Positions 1 to 8,731 of a DNA stretch of 64,000 bases are shown here, one piece after another; within the stretch, counting starts at the first letter, position 1; each line of letters starts with the position of its first letter. The stretch is from positions 1,426,001 through 1,490,000 of the forward strand of contig CAVYOE010000001.1 in the NCBI GenBank assembly GCA_963770155.1, read 5' to 3'. A program made the translations under genes and the position numbers. Under the pieces are notes generated by a model. It made no database searches. It was not told the DNA's origin and saw only the letters and a list, made by a program, of their open reading frames with translations. This DNA comes from CAVYOE01 sp963770155 (lineage in GTDB: Bacteria; Actinomycetota; Thermoleophilia; Solirubrobacterales; 70-9).

Positions 1-1
1 C

Positions 2-922
2 AGCGTCGCCGAGCGTGCTCTCGAGGAAGCCAACCCCGACGTGGTTTGTTTCTCGGACATCGCCTCGCTGGCGCCGGCGAGGCTCGCCTTCCAGTGCCGG
101 CAACGAGGCATCCCGGCTCTTGCCTACCAGCACGGCGGCGGCTACGGCACGCACCAATATGCCCAGCACGAGGTGGCCGACCTGGCGCACGCCTCGCACT
201 TCCTCACCTACGGCGAAGGGATCAGCTTCTCGGGGGTCGCGGCCGAATGCGTTCCGGTCGGCTCGAGCCGGGCCGAGCAGATGCGAGCGAGATCGCGGAC
301 GGGCAAGCGGGACCCCGGGGAGTTCCGGGTCCTGTTCGTCGGCGAGGCCTCCTACGGCAACTCGATCGGCGGCGGCTACGTGGTCGAGGACACCGAGCGC
401 TACCTGCTCGAGATCGGCTGCCTCGGGCTGCTCGGAGAAACGGGGGTCGAAACGATCTACCGGCCCTTCCCCTGGGAGCCCGAGCGCAACGGAACCACAC
501 AGTGGCTTGCGCGAGCCGGGCTCGCCCCCCTCCGAGCCGATGCAACCACCCCGCTGGAGGAGCTGATCGAGTCCTCGGATCTGGTGATCAGCGACACCTC
601 CAGCGGGACGGTCTGGAATGAGGTGCTGGCGATGGGCACTCCATTGCTCCTCTATTGCGATCCGGAGAAGACCCCGTTGGCGGAGGCCTTTCAGGGTGAG
701 CTCGCGCGGGCCTGCAAGTGGTGCAAGAGCCCGAGCGAGCTGACCGATGTAGTCTCGGAGCTGGCCGGCGACCCAGCCGGGTTCGCGGCCCAGCTCCATC
801 GGCTGGACACCAGCACCTTCCTCGACCGCTACGTCCTGCATCGCGACGATGGCCGCTGCTCCGAGCGGGCCCTGGAGGCTTTGGCATCTGCGGCCCACCA
901 CCCCACCCCCTCCCACGCTTGA
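2..922 (+). CDS. Surface-carbohydrate transferase-like protein, 5'-truncated by window edge
   Basis: The frame is open from base 2, so the true start lies upstream of the window; about 306 codons are visible. The C-terminal part carries SDLVISDTSSGTVWNEVLA followed by TPLLLYCDPEKT. This layout, an acidic 'exposed' loop and then a Ser/Thr-rich donor-phosphate region, is typical of GT-B-like LIC12162 or CDP-glycerol-transferase-like surface carbohydrate proteins. A second protein of the same general type lies at 11609-13432 on the other strand. The gene is first in a plus-strand run of nonulosonic-acid-type sugar genes, so a role in transferring an activated acidic sugar or polyol phosphate to a surface glycan is inferred. 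Exact donor and acceptor cannot be told. It ends in TGA 8 bp before the next ATG. Confidence 0.6.
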   Translation, partial: SVAERALEEANPDVVCFSDIASLAPARLAFQCRQRGIPALAYQHGGGYGTHQYAQHEVADLAHASHFLTYGEGISFSGVAAECVPVGSSRAEQMRARSRTGKRDPGEFRVLFVGEASYGNSIGGGYVVEDTERYLLEIGCLGLLGETGVETIYRPFPWEPERNGTTQWLARAGLAPLRADATTPLEELIESSDLVISDTSSGTVWNEVLAMGTPLLLYCDPEKTPLAEAFQGELARACKWCKSPSELTDVVSELAGDPAGFAAQLHRLDTSTFLDRYVLHRDDGRCSERALEALASAAHHPTPSHA

Positions 923-930
923 ATGCAGTA

Positions 931-1308
931 ATGGAGTTCAAGGAAATCCAGCCCCCGCGCGAGTTCGAAGCCGGACCGGGAATCACGGTCCGGCACTGTG
1001 CAGATGTCGACCTCGACCCCGACGAGCAGGTCACGTTCAAGACCTCGGGTGGAACCGAGCTCGACGTGGTGCGGAAGGCATGGGGGTACTACGCAACCCC
1101 TTCGCTGAACGGCAGGCTGCGGGATCACGGCCTCCGCGCCGCCCTGGTCATCGGAGCGAACGGAAAGATGTTCGTCCACCTGGTGGAGGAGGGCCGAGAA
1201 GCCGAGTTCGAGGGCTACCTCGACGGCGAGGAGATGCGGGTGGTCGCCTGGCTCGACAGCGACGAAGCGGTCTCCGAAGCCGCTGCGCGACTCGAGTCGA
1301 GCGACTGA
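931..1308 (+). CDS. Small hypothetical protein in the nonulosonate cluster
   Basis: This 125-residue soluble acidic protein has no signal peptide or membrane segment. It begins at ATG 931, 8 bp after the preceding stop, and ends 13 bp before the cytidylyltransferase gene, so it is very probably co-transcribed. The middle contains the phrases FKTSGGTELDVVRKAWGYY and RAALVIGANGKMFVHLVEEG, which suggests a small alpha/beta fold in which GANGKMFVHLVE could be a strand-turn-strand. I do not recognise the family and assign no function. Its position between a surface-carbohydrate transferase and SpsF suggests an accessory role in sugar modification, but that is guilt by association only. Confidence 0.65.
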   Translation: MEFKEIQPPREFEAGPGITVRHCADVDLDPDEQVTFKTSGGTELDVVRKAWGYYATPSLNGRLRDHGLRAALVIGANGKMFVHLVEEGREAEFEGYLDGEEMRVVAWLDSDEAVSEAAARLESSD

Positions 1309-1321
1309 AACGAGGTCCCGG

Positions 1322-2014
1322 ATGAGGCTTGGCGCGATCGTCCAGGCGCGGATGAGCTCCGAACGCTTGCCGGGCAAGGTCCTGCTCGAGCTGAACAGCC
1401 GCCCGCTGCTCGCCTATCTGCTCGAACGCCTCGAGCACGCGGCGCTCGACGAGATCGTCGTCGCTACCTCGCAGGAGCCGGACGACGATGCGATCGAGCG
1501 CTTCTGCTCGGGCCTCGGCGTCGCCTGCTTCCGCGGCGCCCTCGACGATGTCGCGGAGCGGTTCATCGCGGCCGCCGAGGCCCACTCGCTCGACGCAGTG
1601 GCACGGGTGAGCGGCGACAGCCCCCTGCTCGACCAGCGCCTGGTCGACCGGGGCGTCGAGCTCTACCGCGAACGTGGACCCGATCTGGTCTCCAACGTCC
1701 ATCCCCGCAGCTGCCCTCCGGGAGAGTCGGTCGAGATCGTCTCGGTTGAGGCGCTCCGCCACGCCCACCCCGAGATGAGCGACCAGCAACGCGAGCATGT
1801 GACTCTGTTCTTCTACGACCATGCCGACCGGTTCGAGATCGTTTCCTTCGATGACGGCGAGCGAGACCTGAGCGGTATCTCGCTCGCGGTGGACTCCGAG
1901 CAGGACGCCGAGACGGCGTCCGCGATCCTCTCCCGCATGGAGCGGCCGCACTGGGAGTACGAGCTGGACGAAATCCTGGAGCTGAGGGCATCGGTGACCG
2001 GGGCTGTGTCGTGA
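1322..2014 (+). CDS. spsF: SpsF-type cytidylyltransferase
   Basis: This 230-residue protein belongs to the nucleotide-diphospho-sugar cytidylyltransferase family (SpsF/NeuA/KdsB fold). It is predicted to couple CTP to an acidic sugar, giving a CMP-sugar. The N-terminal CTP-binding signature AIVQARMSSERLPGKVL lies at residues 5-21, and RVSGDSPLLD at 95-104 supplies the metal-binding aspartate seen in the family. Length matches SpsF (about 240 residues). It starts at ATG 1322 and ends in a GTGA overlap with the following oxidoreductase, so translation is coupled. Together with the DegT aminotransferase, GNAT enzyme and NeuB-like synthase downstream it forms a nonulosonic-acid activation set. 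The sugar specificity cannot be read from sequence. A second, NeuA-like enzyme lies at 15918-16685. Confidence 0.85.
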   Translation: MRLGAIVQARMSSERLPGKVLLELNSRPLLAYLLERLEHAALDEIVVATSQEPDDDAIERFCSGLGVACFRGALDDVAERFIAAAEAHSLDAVARVSGDSPLLDQRLVDRGVELYRERGPDLVSNVHPRSCPPGESVEIVSVEALRHAHPEMSDQQREHVTLFFYDHADRFEIVSFDDGERDLSGISLAVDSEQDAETASAILSRMERPHWEYELDEILELRASVTGAVS

Positions 2015-3015
2015 CGCTGCGTGCGGGCGTGATCGGACTCGGGGTCGGCGAAGAGCACGCCGTGGCCTATGCCGCACACCCGGGCTGCGAGCTCGTTGCG
2101 ATCTGCGACAGCTCCGAGGAACGGCTGGCGGCGGTCGGCAAGGACCACAGCGGCGTGCACTCCACCACCCGGCCGGATGAGATCCTCGAAGACCCCGAGA
2201 TCGACCTCGTCTCGGTCGCCAGCTGGGACGATGCCCACCACGACCAGGTGACGGCGGCACTGCGTAGCGGCAAGCACGTCTTCGTCGAGAAGCCGCTGTG
2301 CCAGACCGAGGAGCAGGCCCGCGAGATCTTCGGCGTCCTGCGGGAGCGCCCGGAGCTGCGCCTCTCCTCCAACCTGCCCCTGCGCGAGGAGCCGCGCTTT
2401 CGCGAGGTCCGGGAGCTCGTTCGAAGCGGCGACCTCGGCGAGATCTATTACGTCGAGGGCGACTACGACTACGGCCGGCTCTGGAAGCTGACCGAGGGCT
2501 GGCGCGGGGACCTGGAGCGCTACTCGGTCTTCCTCGGAGGCGGGGTTCACATCGTCGACCTGATCCTGTGGCTGACCGGGGAACGCGCCGTCAGGGTGAG
2601 TGCCGCCGGCAACCGGATCGCGACTGAGGGATCGAAGTTCCGCCACCCGGATCTGGTCGCGGCGCTGATCGAGTTCGAGGGCGGACCAGTCGCCAAGGTG
2701 ACCGCGAACTTCGCCTGCGTCCATCCCCACTTCCACGGGCTCGAGGTGTTCGGCACCGAAGGCACATTCATCAACGGCCTCGAGCAGGGCGAGCTGTGGC
2801 GGGCCGGTGAAGAGGGGCCCGAGCGGTCGACCATCGACACCCCCTACCCGGCCGCCGGCAAGGGGGCGCTGATCCCAAGCTTCGTCGAGTCGATCGCCGG
2901 CAAAGGCAGCCCGCTCGTCAGCGCCGAGGACGTATTTGCCGCGATGGCGGTGTGCTTCGCGGCCGAGCGATCGCTTGAATCGGGACAGCCGAGCGAGGTG
3001 CGGGACTTCCTCTAA
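2011..3015 (+). CDS. Gfo/Idh/MocA-family oxidoreductase
   Basis: This 334-residue protein has an N-terminal Rossmann fold with the nucleotide motif GLGVGEEHA near residues 9-17, the family EKP motif at 93-95 (VEKPLCQTEEQA) and the C-terminal GGGVHIVDLILWL segment with the histidine-aspartate typical of the Gfo/Idh/MocA dimer domain. It should catalyse an NAD(P)-dependent oxidation or reduction of a sugar hydroxyl or keto group. The GTG start overlaps the SpsF stop by 4 bp. It sits directly before the DegT aminotransferase. Oxidoreductase-aminotransferase pairs of this kind make 3-keto then 3-amino sugars, so the pair probably builds an aminosugar for the nonulosonate. A second paralogue of low similarity is at 8721-9824. 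Confidence 0.85.
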   Translation: MTLRAGVIGLGVGEEHAVAYAAHPGCELVAICDSSEERLAAVGKDHSGVHSTTRPDEILEDPEIDLVSVASWDDAHHDQVTAALRSGKHVFVEKPLCQTEEQAREIFGVLRERPELRLSSNLPLREEPRFREVRELVRSGDLGEIYYVEGDYDYGRLWKLTEGWRGDLERYSVFLGGGVHIVDLILWLTGERAVRVSAAGNRIATEGSKFRHPDLVAALIEFEGGPVAKVTANFACVHPHFHGLEVFGTEGTFINGLEQGELWRAGEEGPERSTIDTPYPAAGKGALIPSFVESIAGKGSPLVSAEDVFAAMAVCFAAERSLESGQPSEVRDFL

Positions 3016-3031
3016 CCTCCCGCGCCCGCCG

Positions 3032-4186
3032 ATGGAGATCCCGTTCGGAAAGCCGATGCTCGCCGAGGCGGAGCGAAACGCTGTCGCCGAGGTACTGGCG
3101 GGGGACACGCTCACGCACGGCCCACGCGTGAAGGAGTTCGAGGCCGCGTTCGCCGATTTCACCGGCGCGCCGCACGCGATCGGGACCGCCACCTGCATGG
3201 CTTCGCTGCACCTCGCCTACCTGGCGATCGACCTCGGCCCGGGCGACGAGGTGATCGTCCCCGCCCAGACCCACGTCGCGATGGCGCACGCTGTTGAGAT
3301 CTGTGGCGCGACCCCGGTCTTCTGCGACTGCGACCCGGAGACCGGCAACGTCGATCTCGAAGCGCTCGAGCGCCTGGTCGGGCCCAAGACGCGGGCGATC
3401 TCGGTCGTCCACTACCTCGGTCTGCCGGTCGAGATGGAACGGGTGGCGGCGATCGCCGCCGAGCGCGGCCTCTACGTGGTCGAGGACTGCGCGATCGCGC
3501 TCGGCGCCCGGATCGACGACGTCCACGTCGGGCTGCACGGAGATATCGGCTGCTTCTCGTTCTATCCCGTGAAGCACATCACCACCGGTGAGGGCGGCAT
3601 GGTGATCACCAAGCGCGACGACATCGCGGAGCGCGTCTCCAAGCAGCGGGCGTTCGGGATCGACCGCAGCGTCGTGGCGGAGCGCCGCCACTCGGGCGCA
3701 TACGACATCGACCTGCCCGGCCTCAACTACCGGCTCGGCGAGATCGCCGCGGCAATCGGCGTCGAGCAGATGAAGCGGCTTCCCGAGTTCCTGGAGATCC
3801 GCGCCCGGAACTACCGGCAGCTGTTCGAGGGCCTCTCCGGGGTGGAAGGCCTCGACCTGGTCCGCTCCGACGACGATGGGAATCGCCACTCGAGCCACTA
3901 CTGCCTCGTGGCGAGGCTCGAGTCGCCGCTCGACCAGCGCCGGGAGGAAATCATCGAGGAGCTCAAGACCCGCGGGGTTGGAGCGAGCGTCTACTATCCG
4001 AAGCCGCTCCCGGACACGACCTACTACGCCGAGGCCTATGGCCACCGGCCGGGCTCGTTCCCCGAGGCGGCGAGGATCAGCTATGGCTCAATCGCCCTCC
4101 CAGTCGGGCCACACGTCAGCGAAGACAACGTGGGCACGATCATCGACTCGGTCAAGGAGGCCGTCCTGAAGACGGCCACGGTATGA
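3032..4186 (+). CDS. DegT/DnrJ/EryC1/StrS-family sugar aminotransferase
   Basis: This 384-residue PLP enzyme is predicted to transaminate a keto-sugar nucleotide, usually with glutamate as donor. The PLP-binding lysine is K181 in FYPVKHITTGEGG, and the cofactor-side EDCA motif is at 151-154. The N-terminal FGKPMLAEAERNAV and the C-terminal YYPKPLP are also family hallmarks. ATG 3032 is chosen over an upstream in-frame start because residues from MEIPFGKPML match the family N-terminus and the intergenic distance is then 16 bp. The stop overlaps the next ATG by 4 bp (ATGA). The homologous Bacillus set is SpsC/SpsE/SpsF. Here it acts with the neighbouring epimerase and GNAT enzyme to make an N-acetylated aminosugar. 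Confidence 0.9.
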   Translation: MEIPFGKPMLAEAERNAVAEVLAGDTLTHGPRVKEFEAAFADFTGAPHAIGTATCMASLHLAYLAIDLGPGDEVIVPAQTHVAMAHAVEICGATPVFCDCDPETGNVDLEALERLVGPKTRAISVVHYLGLPVEMERVAAIAAERGLYVVEDCAIALGARIDDVHVGLHGDIGCFSFYPVKHITTGEGGMVITKRDDIAERVSKQRAFGIDRSVVAERRHSGAYDIDLPGLNYRLGEIAAAIGVEQMKRLPEFLEIRARNYRQLFEGLSGVEGLDLVRSDDDGNRHSSHYCLVARLESPLDQRREEIIEELKTRGVGASVYYPKPLPDTTYYAEAYGHRPGSFPEAARISYGSIALPVGPHVSEDNVGTIIDSVKEAVLKTATV

Positions 4187-5235
4187 CGGTGCCGATCGAC
4201 GACATCGCCGGCAAGCGGATCGCCCTGGTTGGCGGCTGCGGCTTCATCGGCCACAACCTCGCCCTCCGCCTCAATGAGCTCGGCGCCGACGTGTCGATCG
4301 TCGACGGACTCGAGGTCAACAACCTCCTCTCCTATATGGCGCTGCCGAAGGACGCCGAGAACCGGGATCTCTACCTGAAGATGATCCACCAGCGGATCGA
4401 GCTGATCAACGAGGCGGAGATCCCGCTCCACGTACTCGACGCGCGTGACTACGACGCGCTGTCGAGGACGCTGACCGAGATCGGCCCGCAGGTGGTCGTC
4501 CACTTGGCTGCGGTGGCCCATGCGGGCAAGTCGAACAAGGACCCGCAGAGCACCTTCGGCCACAGCCTGCGCACCCTGGAGAACGCGCTCGACTACTCGC
4601 GGGCGGGAGTCGAGCACTTCATTTACTTCTCGTCCAGCATGGTCTACGGCAACTTCCTGGAGCCCGAGGTCGACGAGGACCATCCCCTGGATCCGATCGG
4701 GATCTACGGCGCGCTGAAGCTGGCGGGAGAGAAGTTCGTGATCGCCTACCAGCAGGTGTTCGATCTTCCCTACACGATCATCAGGCCGTCGGCGCTCTAC
4801 GGCCCCCGCTGCGTCAGCCGGCGGGTCGGTCAGGTGTTCATCGAAAAGGCGCTGGTCGGGTCGAAGCTCCAGATCGACGGCGAGGGAGACGAGCGGATCG
4901 ACTTCTCCTACGTTGACGACGTCGTCGACGGCGTCTGCCGCGCGATCGGCCACGAGCAGTCGAGGAACCAGGCGTTCAACATCACCACCGGCAAGGCCCG
5001 CTCGTTGCAGGAGCTGGTCACGATCGTCCAGGAGCATTTCCCGGAGGTCGAGGTCGAATACGTGGAACGCGACAAGCTTCGGCCTTTCCGCGGCACCCTG
5101 AAGATCGACAAGGCGCGCGACCTGATCGGCTACGAGCCCCAGGTGGGCCTGGAAGAAGGGCTCGACCGCTACGTCGCCTGGTACCGCGACCTGGTTGCGG
5201 ACGGCGCTCTTGCCGGCAGGACGACCCCGGGCTGA
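4183..5235 (+). CDS. NAD-dependent epimerase/dehydratase (extended SDR)
   Basis: This 350-residue extended short-chain dehydrogenase has the NAD-binding motif GGCGFIG at residues 17-23. The catalytic triad is visible as S151 (YFSSSMVYG) and Y175-x3-K179 (IYGALK). The C-terminal substrate region includes IIRPSALYGPRC and RIDFSYVDDVVDG, as in nucleotide-sugar epimerases and 4,6-dehydratases. A segment at about residues 45-85 (LLSYMALPKDAEN and following) is longer than in typical GalE-type enzymes and may shape a distinct substrate pocket. ATGA overlap joins it to the aminotransferase gene. It probably prepares the keto-sugar nucleotide used by that aminotransferase. Which carbon is altered cannot be deduced. 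Confidence 0.88.
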   Translation: MTVPIDDIAGKRIALVGGCGFIGHNLALRLNELGADVSIVDGLEVNNLLSYMALPKDAENRDLYLKMIHQRIELINEAEIPLHVLDARDYDALSRTLTEIGPQVVVHLAAVAHAGKSNKDPQSTFGHSLRTLENALDYSRAGVEHFIYFSSSMVYGNFLEPEVDEDHPLDPIGIYGALKLAGEKFVIAYQQVFDLPYTIIRPSALYGPRCVSRRVGQVFIEKALVGSKLQIDGEGDERIDFSYVDDVVDGVCRAIGHEQSRNQAFNITTGKARSLQELVTIVQEHFPEVEVEYVERDKLRPFRGTLKIDKARDLIGYEPQVGLEEGLDRYVAWYRDLVADGALAGRTTPG

Positions 5236-5246
5236 CGCCCACCGAT

Positions 5247-5972
5247 GTGAAACTCGCCGAGGACCGGTGGCTCGCGGAGCGCTTCGGCCATCCTGTGTTC
5301 ACCGTCGAACCGCCGGACACCGAGCCGGAGGCACTCCGCGACCATGCCCTCGAGGTCGGCACGGCCTCCTATCAGGCGCGTCTTCCGGCGGAGCAATCCG
5401 GGCTGAAAGCGGAGCTGGAGGAAGCCGGGTTCGCGACCGTCAACGAAACGATCACGATGCGCCGGCAGGCATCGCGTCTGGAAGGGGCCGATCCAGGGGT
5501 GGAGATCCGCGCGGGTGAGCTCGAGGCTCACGGCGAGATCGTGGAGATCGCCGAGCGCAGTTTCACCGGCAGCCGCTTTCACCTCGATCCGGACATCCCG
5601 GACGAAGTCGCGTCCCGGATCAAGCGCGACTGGGCACAGAACGCGCTCGAGGGCGGTCGTGGCGACGGGGTGCTGGTGGCGCTACGGGACGGAAGCCCGG
5701 TGGGCTTCCTGGCGACGCTCTTGGCCGACGAGGACGGTCGGCGGGTGCGCGTGATCGACCTGATCGCGGTCGACGGACCCGCCCGCGGCTCGGGAGTCGG
5801 CGAGGCTCTGGTGGCGAGGTTCGCCCAGGAATCGAGCGGCTACGACGAGCTCCGCGTCGGGACTCAGGCAGCGAACAAGGGGGCAACGCGGTTCTATGAA
5901 CGGCTCGGCTTCACGGCCGCTAGCTCGGCCTTCGACCTCCACCTGCACGTCGGCGACCCCTGGGCACGCTGA
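5247..5972 (+). CDS. GNAT-family N-acetyltransferase
   Basis: This 241-residue protein has a C-terminal GNAT fold. The acetyl-CoA pyrophosphate-binding signature is PARGSGVGEALV, preceded by the beta-4 strand VIDLIAVDG, and the terminal ANKGATRFYERLGF is the usual substrate-closing helix and strand. The first roughly 90 residues are more divergent and may be a degenerate second GNAT lobe, as in other sugar-locus acetyltransferases. GTG 5247 is taken as start, 11 bp after the epimerase stop. The stop overlaps the NeuB-like ATG by one base (TGATG). Coming after a DegT aminotransferase, the most likely job is acetylation of a new amino group on the sugar nucleotide before condensation to a nonulosonic acid. 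That role is inferred from context. Confidence 0.82.
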   Translation: MKLAEDRWLAERFGHPVFTVEPPDTEPEALRDHALEVGTASYQARLPAEQSGLKAELEEAGFATVNETITMRRQASRLEGADPGVEIRAGELEAHGEIVEIAERSFTGSRFHLDPDIPDEVASRIKRDWAQNALEGGRGDGVLVALRDGSPVGFLATLLADEDGRRVRVIDLIAVDGPARGSGVGEALVARFAQESSGYDELRVGTQAANKGATRFYERLGFTAASSAFDLHLHVGDPWAR

Positions 5973-7005
5973 TGCTGATCGGCGATTTCAACACGACGGA
6001 CCGGCTCCTGATCATGGCCGAGATCGGCAACAACCACGAGGGTCGGCCCGAGGTAGCGCGTGAGCTGGTCGAGCGCGCCGCCGAAGCCGGCGCGGGGGCA
6101 GTGAAGCTGCAGGTGTTTGAGGCCGAACGCTTCGTGCGCCCCCGCGACCACGACCGCCTCGAGCAGTTGAGGGGCTTCCAGCTACCTCCCGAGGAGATCT
6201 CGGCGCTCTGCAAGCTGGCCCATGAGCTCGACGTGCTCGTAATCGCGACGCCGCTCGACCTGGAAAGCCTTCGCCAGATCGAACCGCTCGTCGACGGCTT
6301 GAAGATCGCCTCCGGAGACAACGACTGCATCCCGCTGATCGAGGCGGTCGCTGCCACAGGACGCCCGATGATCGTCTCCTCGGGGCTGGCGGAACTGCCC
6401 GAGATCAAGGCTGCCGTAAACACAGTCGAAGGGCGCTGGGACGAGCAGGGAATCAACGGCGAGCTGGCGGTCCTGCACTGTGTCAGCGCCTATCCGGTGG
6501 ATGGCGAGGCCGCCGACCTGGGCAGGATTCCGGCTCTTATCGAGGCGCTCGACTGCACGGTCGGGTATTCCGATCACACGCTCGGAATCGAGGCGTGTGT
6601 AGCCGCCGCCGGCCTTGGCGCCCGGATCATCGAGAAGCACTTCACCCTCGATCACGAATTCTCCGGGTTCCGCGACCACGCCCTCTCGGCCGAGCCCGAC
6701 GAGCTCGCCGAGCTCGTTCGCCGCGCGGAGGCCGCCGCTTCGGAACCCTCTCGGGACGCCCCTCCCCCCAGGAGGAAGCTCGTCGCGCCGCTGAAGCCCC
6801 GAACCGCGAGGCGCTGCGCCGCTCGATCGTCGCCGCCGCCGAGCTCGCCGCCGGTCACCGGCTGGGTCCGGAGGACCTGACCTGGATGCGCCCGCGCGAC
6901 GGCCTCGCCCCGGGGCAGGAGCAGGAGCTCCTCGGCCGCGTGCTCCGGCACGACGCCGGGCGCGGTGAGACGATCGGCCCTGAGGATGTCGAGGAAGCCA
7001 AGTGA
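5972..7005 (+). CDS. neuB: NeuB-like N-acylneuraminate synthase, apparently frameshifted before the SAF domain
   Basis: The protein is a PEP-dependent nonulosonic acid synthase (NeuB/SpsE/LegI type). The TIM-barrel domain is in frame from ATG 5972: MAEIGNNHEG (residues 15-24), VKLQVFEAE, VGYSDHTLG and IIEKHFTLD are all family motifs. After about residue 255 that frame degrades into Pro/Arg-rich residues and stops at 6880. The expected C-terminal SAF antifreeze-like domain continues one base earlier in another frame: GTLSGRPSPQEEARR, then NREALRRSIVAAAELAAGHRL, ending in TGA at 7005. The switch falls between about 6731 and 6769, consistent with loss of one base, either near 6731-6742 or in the C6 run at 6764-6769. 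The next gene overlaps this downstream frame by GTGA, which supports 7005 as the original end. It may be a true mutation or an assembly error. Confidence 0.85.
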
Positions 7006-7808
7006 AGCCCGGGGCCTGCTACCTCTGCGAGCAGACCGACCACGAGCTGGTCTTCGACTACGACAAGCGCCCCGAGGCCGAGACGGACTTCGGCATCCCG
7101 CCCGAGGATTACCGGCGCCAATTCTGGCGCTGCCGCAACTGCGGCCTGATGACCGGAGTCATGGAGCTCGATCCGAAACAGCTCTACGAGGGCGCCTATG
7201 TCGACGCCACCTACAGCGGCAAGAGCCTGGGCGATACGTTCGCGCGGATCATGGGCCTGCCGCCCGAGCAGTCCGACAACGTGCAGCGGGTCGCCCGCGT
7301 CAACGAGTACTTCGAGGCGGAGCCGCCCGCGCGCAGGACGGTTCTCGATGTCGGCAGCGGTCTGGGCGTCTTCCCGGCGCGGATGAAGGAGGAGGGCTGG
7401 GAGCCGACCGCGCTCGATCCCGATCCGCGCGCGGTCGAGCACATCGAGAAGGAGGCCGCCGTCAAGTCGGTCCGCGCCGACTTCATGCAGAGCGATGACC
7501 TCGGCTCCTACTCGCTGGTCACCCTGAACAAGGTGCTCGAGCACGTCGAGGACCCGGTCGCGATGCTCGAGCGGTGCCGGCGCTTCCTCGAGCCGGACGG
7601 CACCGTCTATCTCGAGGTCCCCGACGGCGAGCGCGCCGCGGAGGACCCCGCGGGGTCGGACCGGGAGGAGTTCTACATCGAGCACCTGTGGGCGTTCAGC
7701 GAGGACTCGCTGCGACGGCTGGCGAAGCGGGCGGGCTTCGAACCGAAACAGATCGAGCGGTTGCGCGAGCCGAGCGACAAGTACACCCTGTTCGCGTTCC
7801 TGCAATGA
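7002..7808 (+). CDS. Class I SAM-dependent methyltransferase with N-terminal zinc-ribbon
   Basis: This 268-residue protein starts with a four-cysteine knuckle (C6-x2-C9 and C44-x2-C47). It is followed by a class I methyltransferase fold whose SAM motif I is VLDVGSGLGVFPARM (about 114-128), with motif II-like LDPDPRAVEHI and the post-motif LNKVLEHVEDPVAML. Cys-rich N-termini of this kind occur in sugar C- and O-methyltransferases of the TylF/NovU-related group. GTG 7002 overlaps the NeuB stop by 4 bp, and the stop overlaps the next ATG, so the gene is inside the nonulosonate operon. A role in methylating the sugar or its nucleotide precursor is inferred. It is similar in architecture to 9805-10716. 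Confidence 0.85.
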   Translation: MKPGACYLCEQTDHELVFDYDKRPEAETDFGIPPEDYRRQFWRCRNCGLMTGVMELDPKQLYEGAYVDATYSGKSLGDTFARIMGLPPEQSDNVQRVARVNEYFEAEPPARRTVLDVGSGLGVFPARMKEEGWEPTALDPDPRAVEHIEKEAAVKSVRADFMQSDDLGSYSLVTLNKVLEHVEDPVAMLERCRRFLEPDGTVYLEVPDGERAAEDPAGSDREEFYIEHLWAFSEDSLRRLAKRAGFEPKQIERLREPSDKYTLFAFLQ

Positions 7809-8731
7809 GCGAGCGGGTGCTGGTCACCGGCGGGGCCGGCTTCATCGGCAGCCACTTGGCGCGCTCGCTGCTCGAGGACGGCTTCGAGGTCGATGTGGCC
7901 GACAACCTCCACAGCGGCCGGCGCGAGAACGTCCCCGACGGCGCGACCTTTCATCAGCTCGACCTCGGGCAACCCGACGCGATCGCGCAGATCCCCTCCA
8001 AGGACTACGCGGCAGTCCTTCATCTGGCCGGCCAGTCATCGGGGGAGAAGTCCTTCGACGACCCGGCCTATGACCTGGACGCGAACGCTCGCTCAACCGT
8101 CCTGCTCGCCGACTGGGCGCTCCACAACGACGTTCCCGCCTTCGTTCACGCCAGCTCGATGGGCGTCTACGGACAGCCCGATTCGCATCCGGTCGCCGAG
8201 GACGCCCCCACCCGCCCCCTCTCCTGGTACGGAGCTTCGAAACGCGCCGCCGAGCTCTCGCTGAGGGCGGCCGCGGAGCACGGCCTCCGGACCTGCTCGC
8301 TGCGAATGTTCAGCGTCTACGGGCCCGGCCAGGACATGACCGACCTGCGGCAGGGCATGGTCAGCATCTACCTCGCCTACCTGCTGCGAGGCGAGCCGGT
8401 CGAGGTCAGGGGCAGCCTCGACCGGGTCCGGGACCTGGTCCACGTCGACGACGTGGTCGCCGCCTGGCGCGCGGCGCTCGACGCCGAGGCCGGCGGCCCG
8501 ATCAACATTGGCAGCGGTGCTGGAACCACCGTCGGCGAACTGATCGAACGGCTGATCTCCACCTGCGGGCTGCCCACCGACCACCCGGTGACCGAGGCCG
8601 AAGGCACGCCGGGCGACCAGTTCGCGCTCTCCGCTGACATCGCGCGCGCCCGCGACGTGCTCAGCTGGGCGCCTCGCACCCCCCTGGATGACGGCCTCAG
8701 GGCGATGGTAGCCTGGGCTCGTGGCCGCTAG
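7805..8731 (+). CDS. NAD-dependent epimerase/dehydratase (UDP-glucose 4-epimerase-like)
   Basis: This 308-residue extended SDR has VTGGAGFIGSH at residues 7-17 for NAD, the ASSMGVYG segment with the catalytic serine, and WYGASKRAAE with the Tyr-x3-Lys pair. RMFSVYGPGQDMTDLRQGM and VRDLVHVDDVVAAW match the substrate-binding part of GalE/RmlB-like sugar-nucleotide enzymes. ATG 7805 is chosen because it gives the canonical N-terminal beta strand and an ATGA overlap with the methyltransferase gene. It should epimerise or dehydrate an NDP-sugar for the same glycan. The downstream oxidoreductase gene overlaps its last 11 bases. Confidence 0.87.
   Translation: MSERVLVTGGAGFIGSHLARSLLEDGFEVDVADNLHSGRRENVPDGATFHQLDLGQPDAIAQIPSKDYAAVLHLAGQSSGEKSFDDPAYDLDANARSTVLLADWALHNDVPAFVHASSMGVYGQPDSHPVAEDAPTRPLSWYGASKRAAELSLRAAAEHGLRTCSLRMFSVYGPGQDMTDLRQGMVSIYLAYLLRGEPVEVRGSLDRVRDLVHVDDVVAAWRAALDAEAGGPINIGSGAGTTVGELIERLISTCGLPTDHPVTEAEGTPGDQFALSADIARARDVLSWAPRTPLDDGLRAMVAWARGR

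Noticed and set aside
6731..6770. Programmed -1 frameshifting in the NeuB-like gene
   Set aside because: No X-XXY-YYZ slippery site with a downstream stimulatory structure is evident. A C6 run exists, but a simple deletion or assembly error is more economical.
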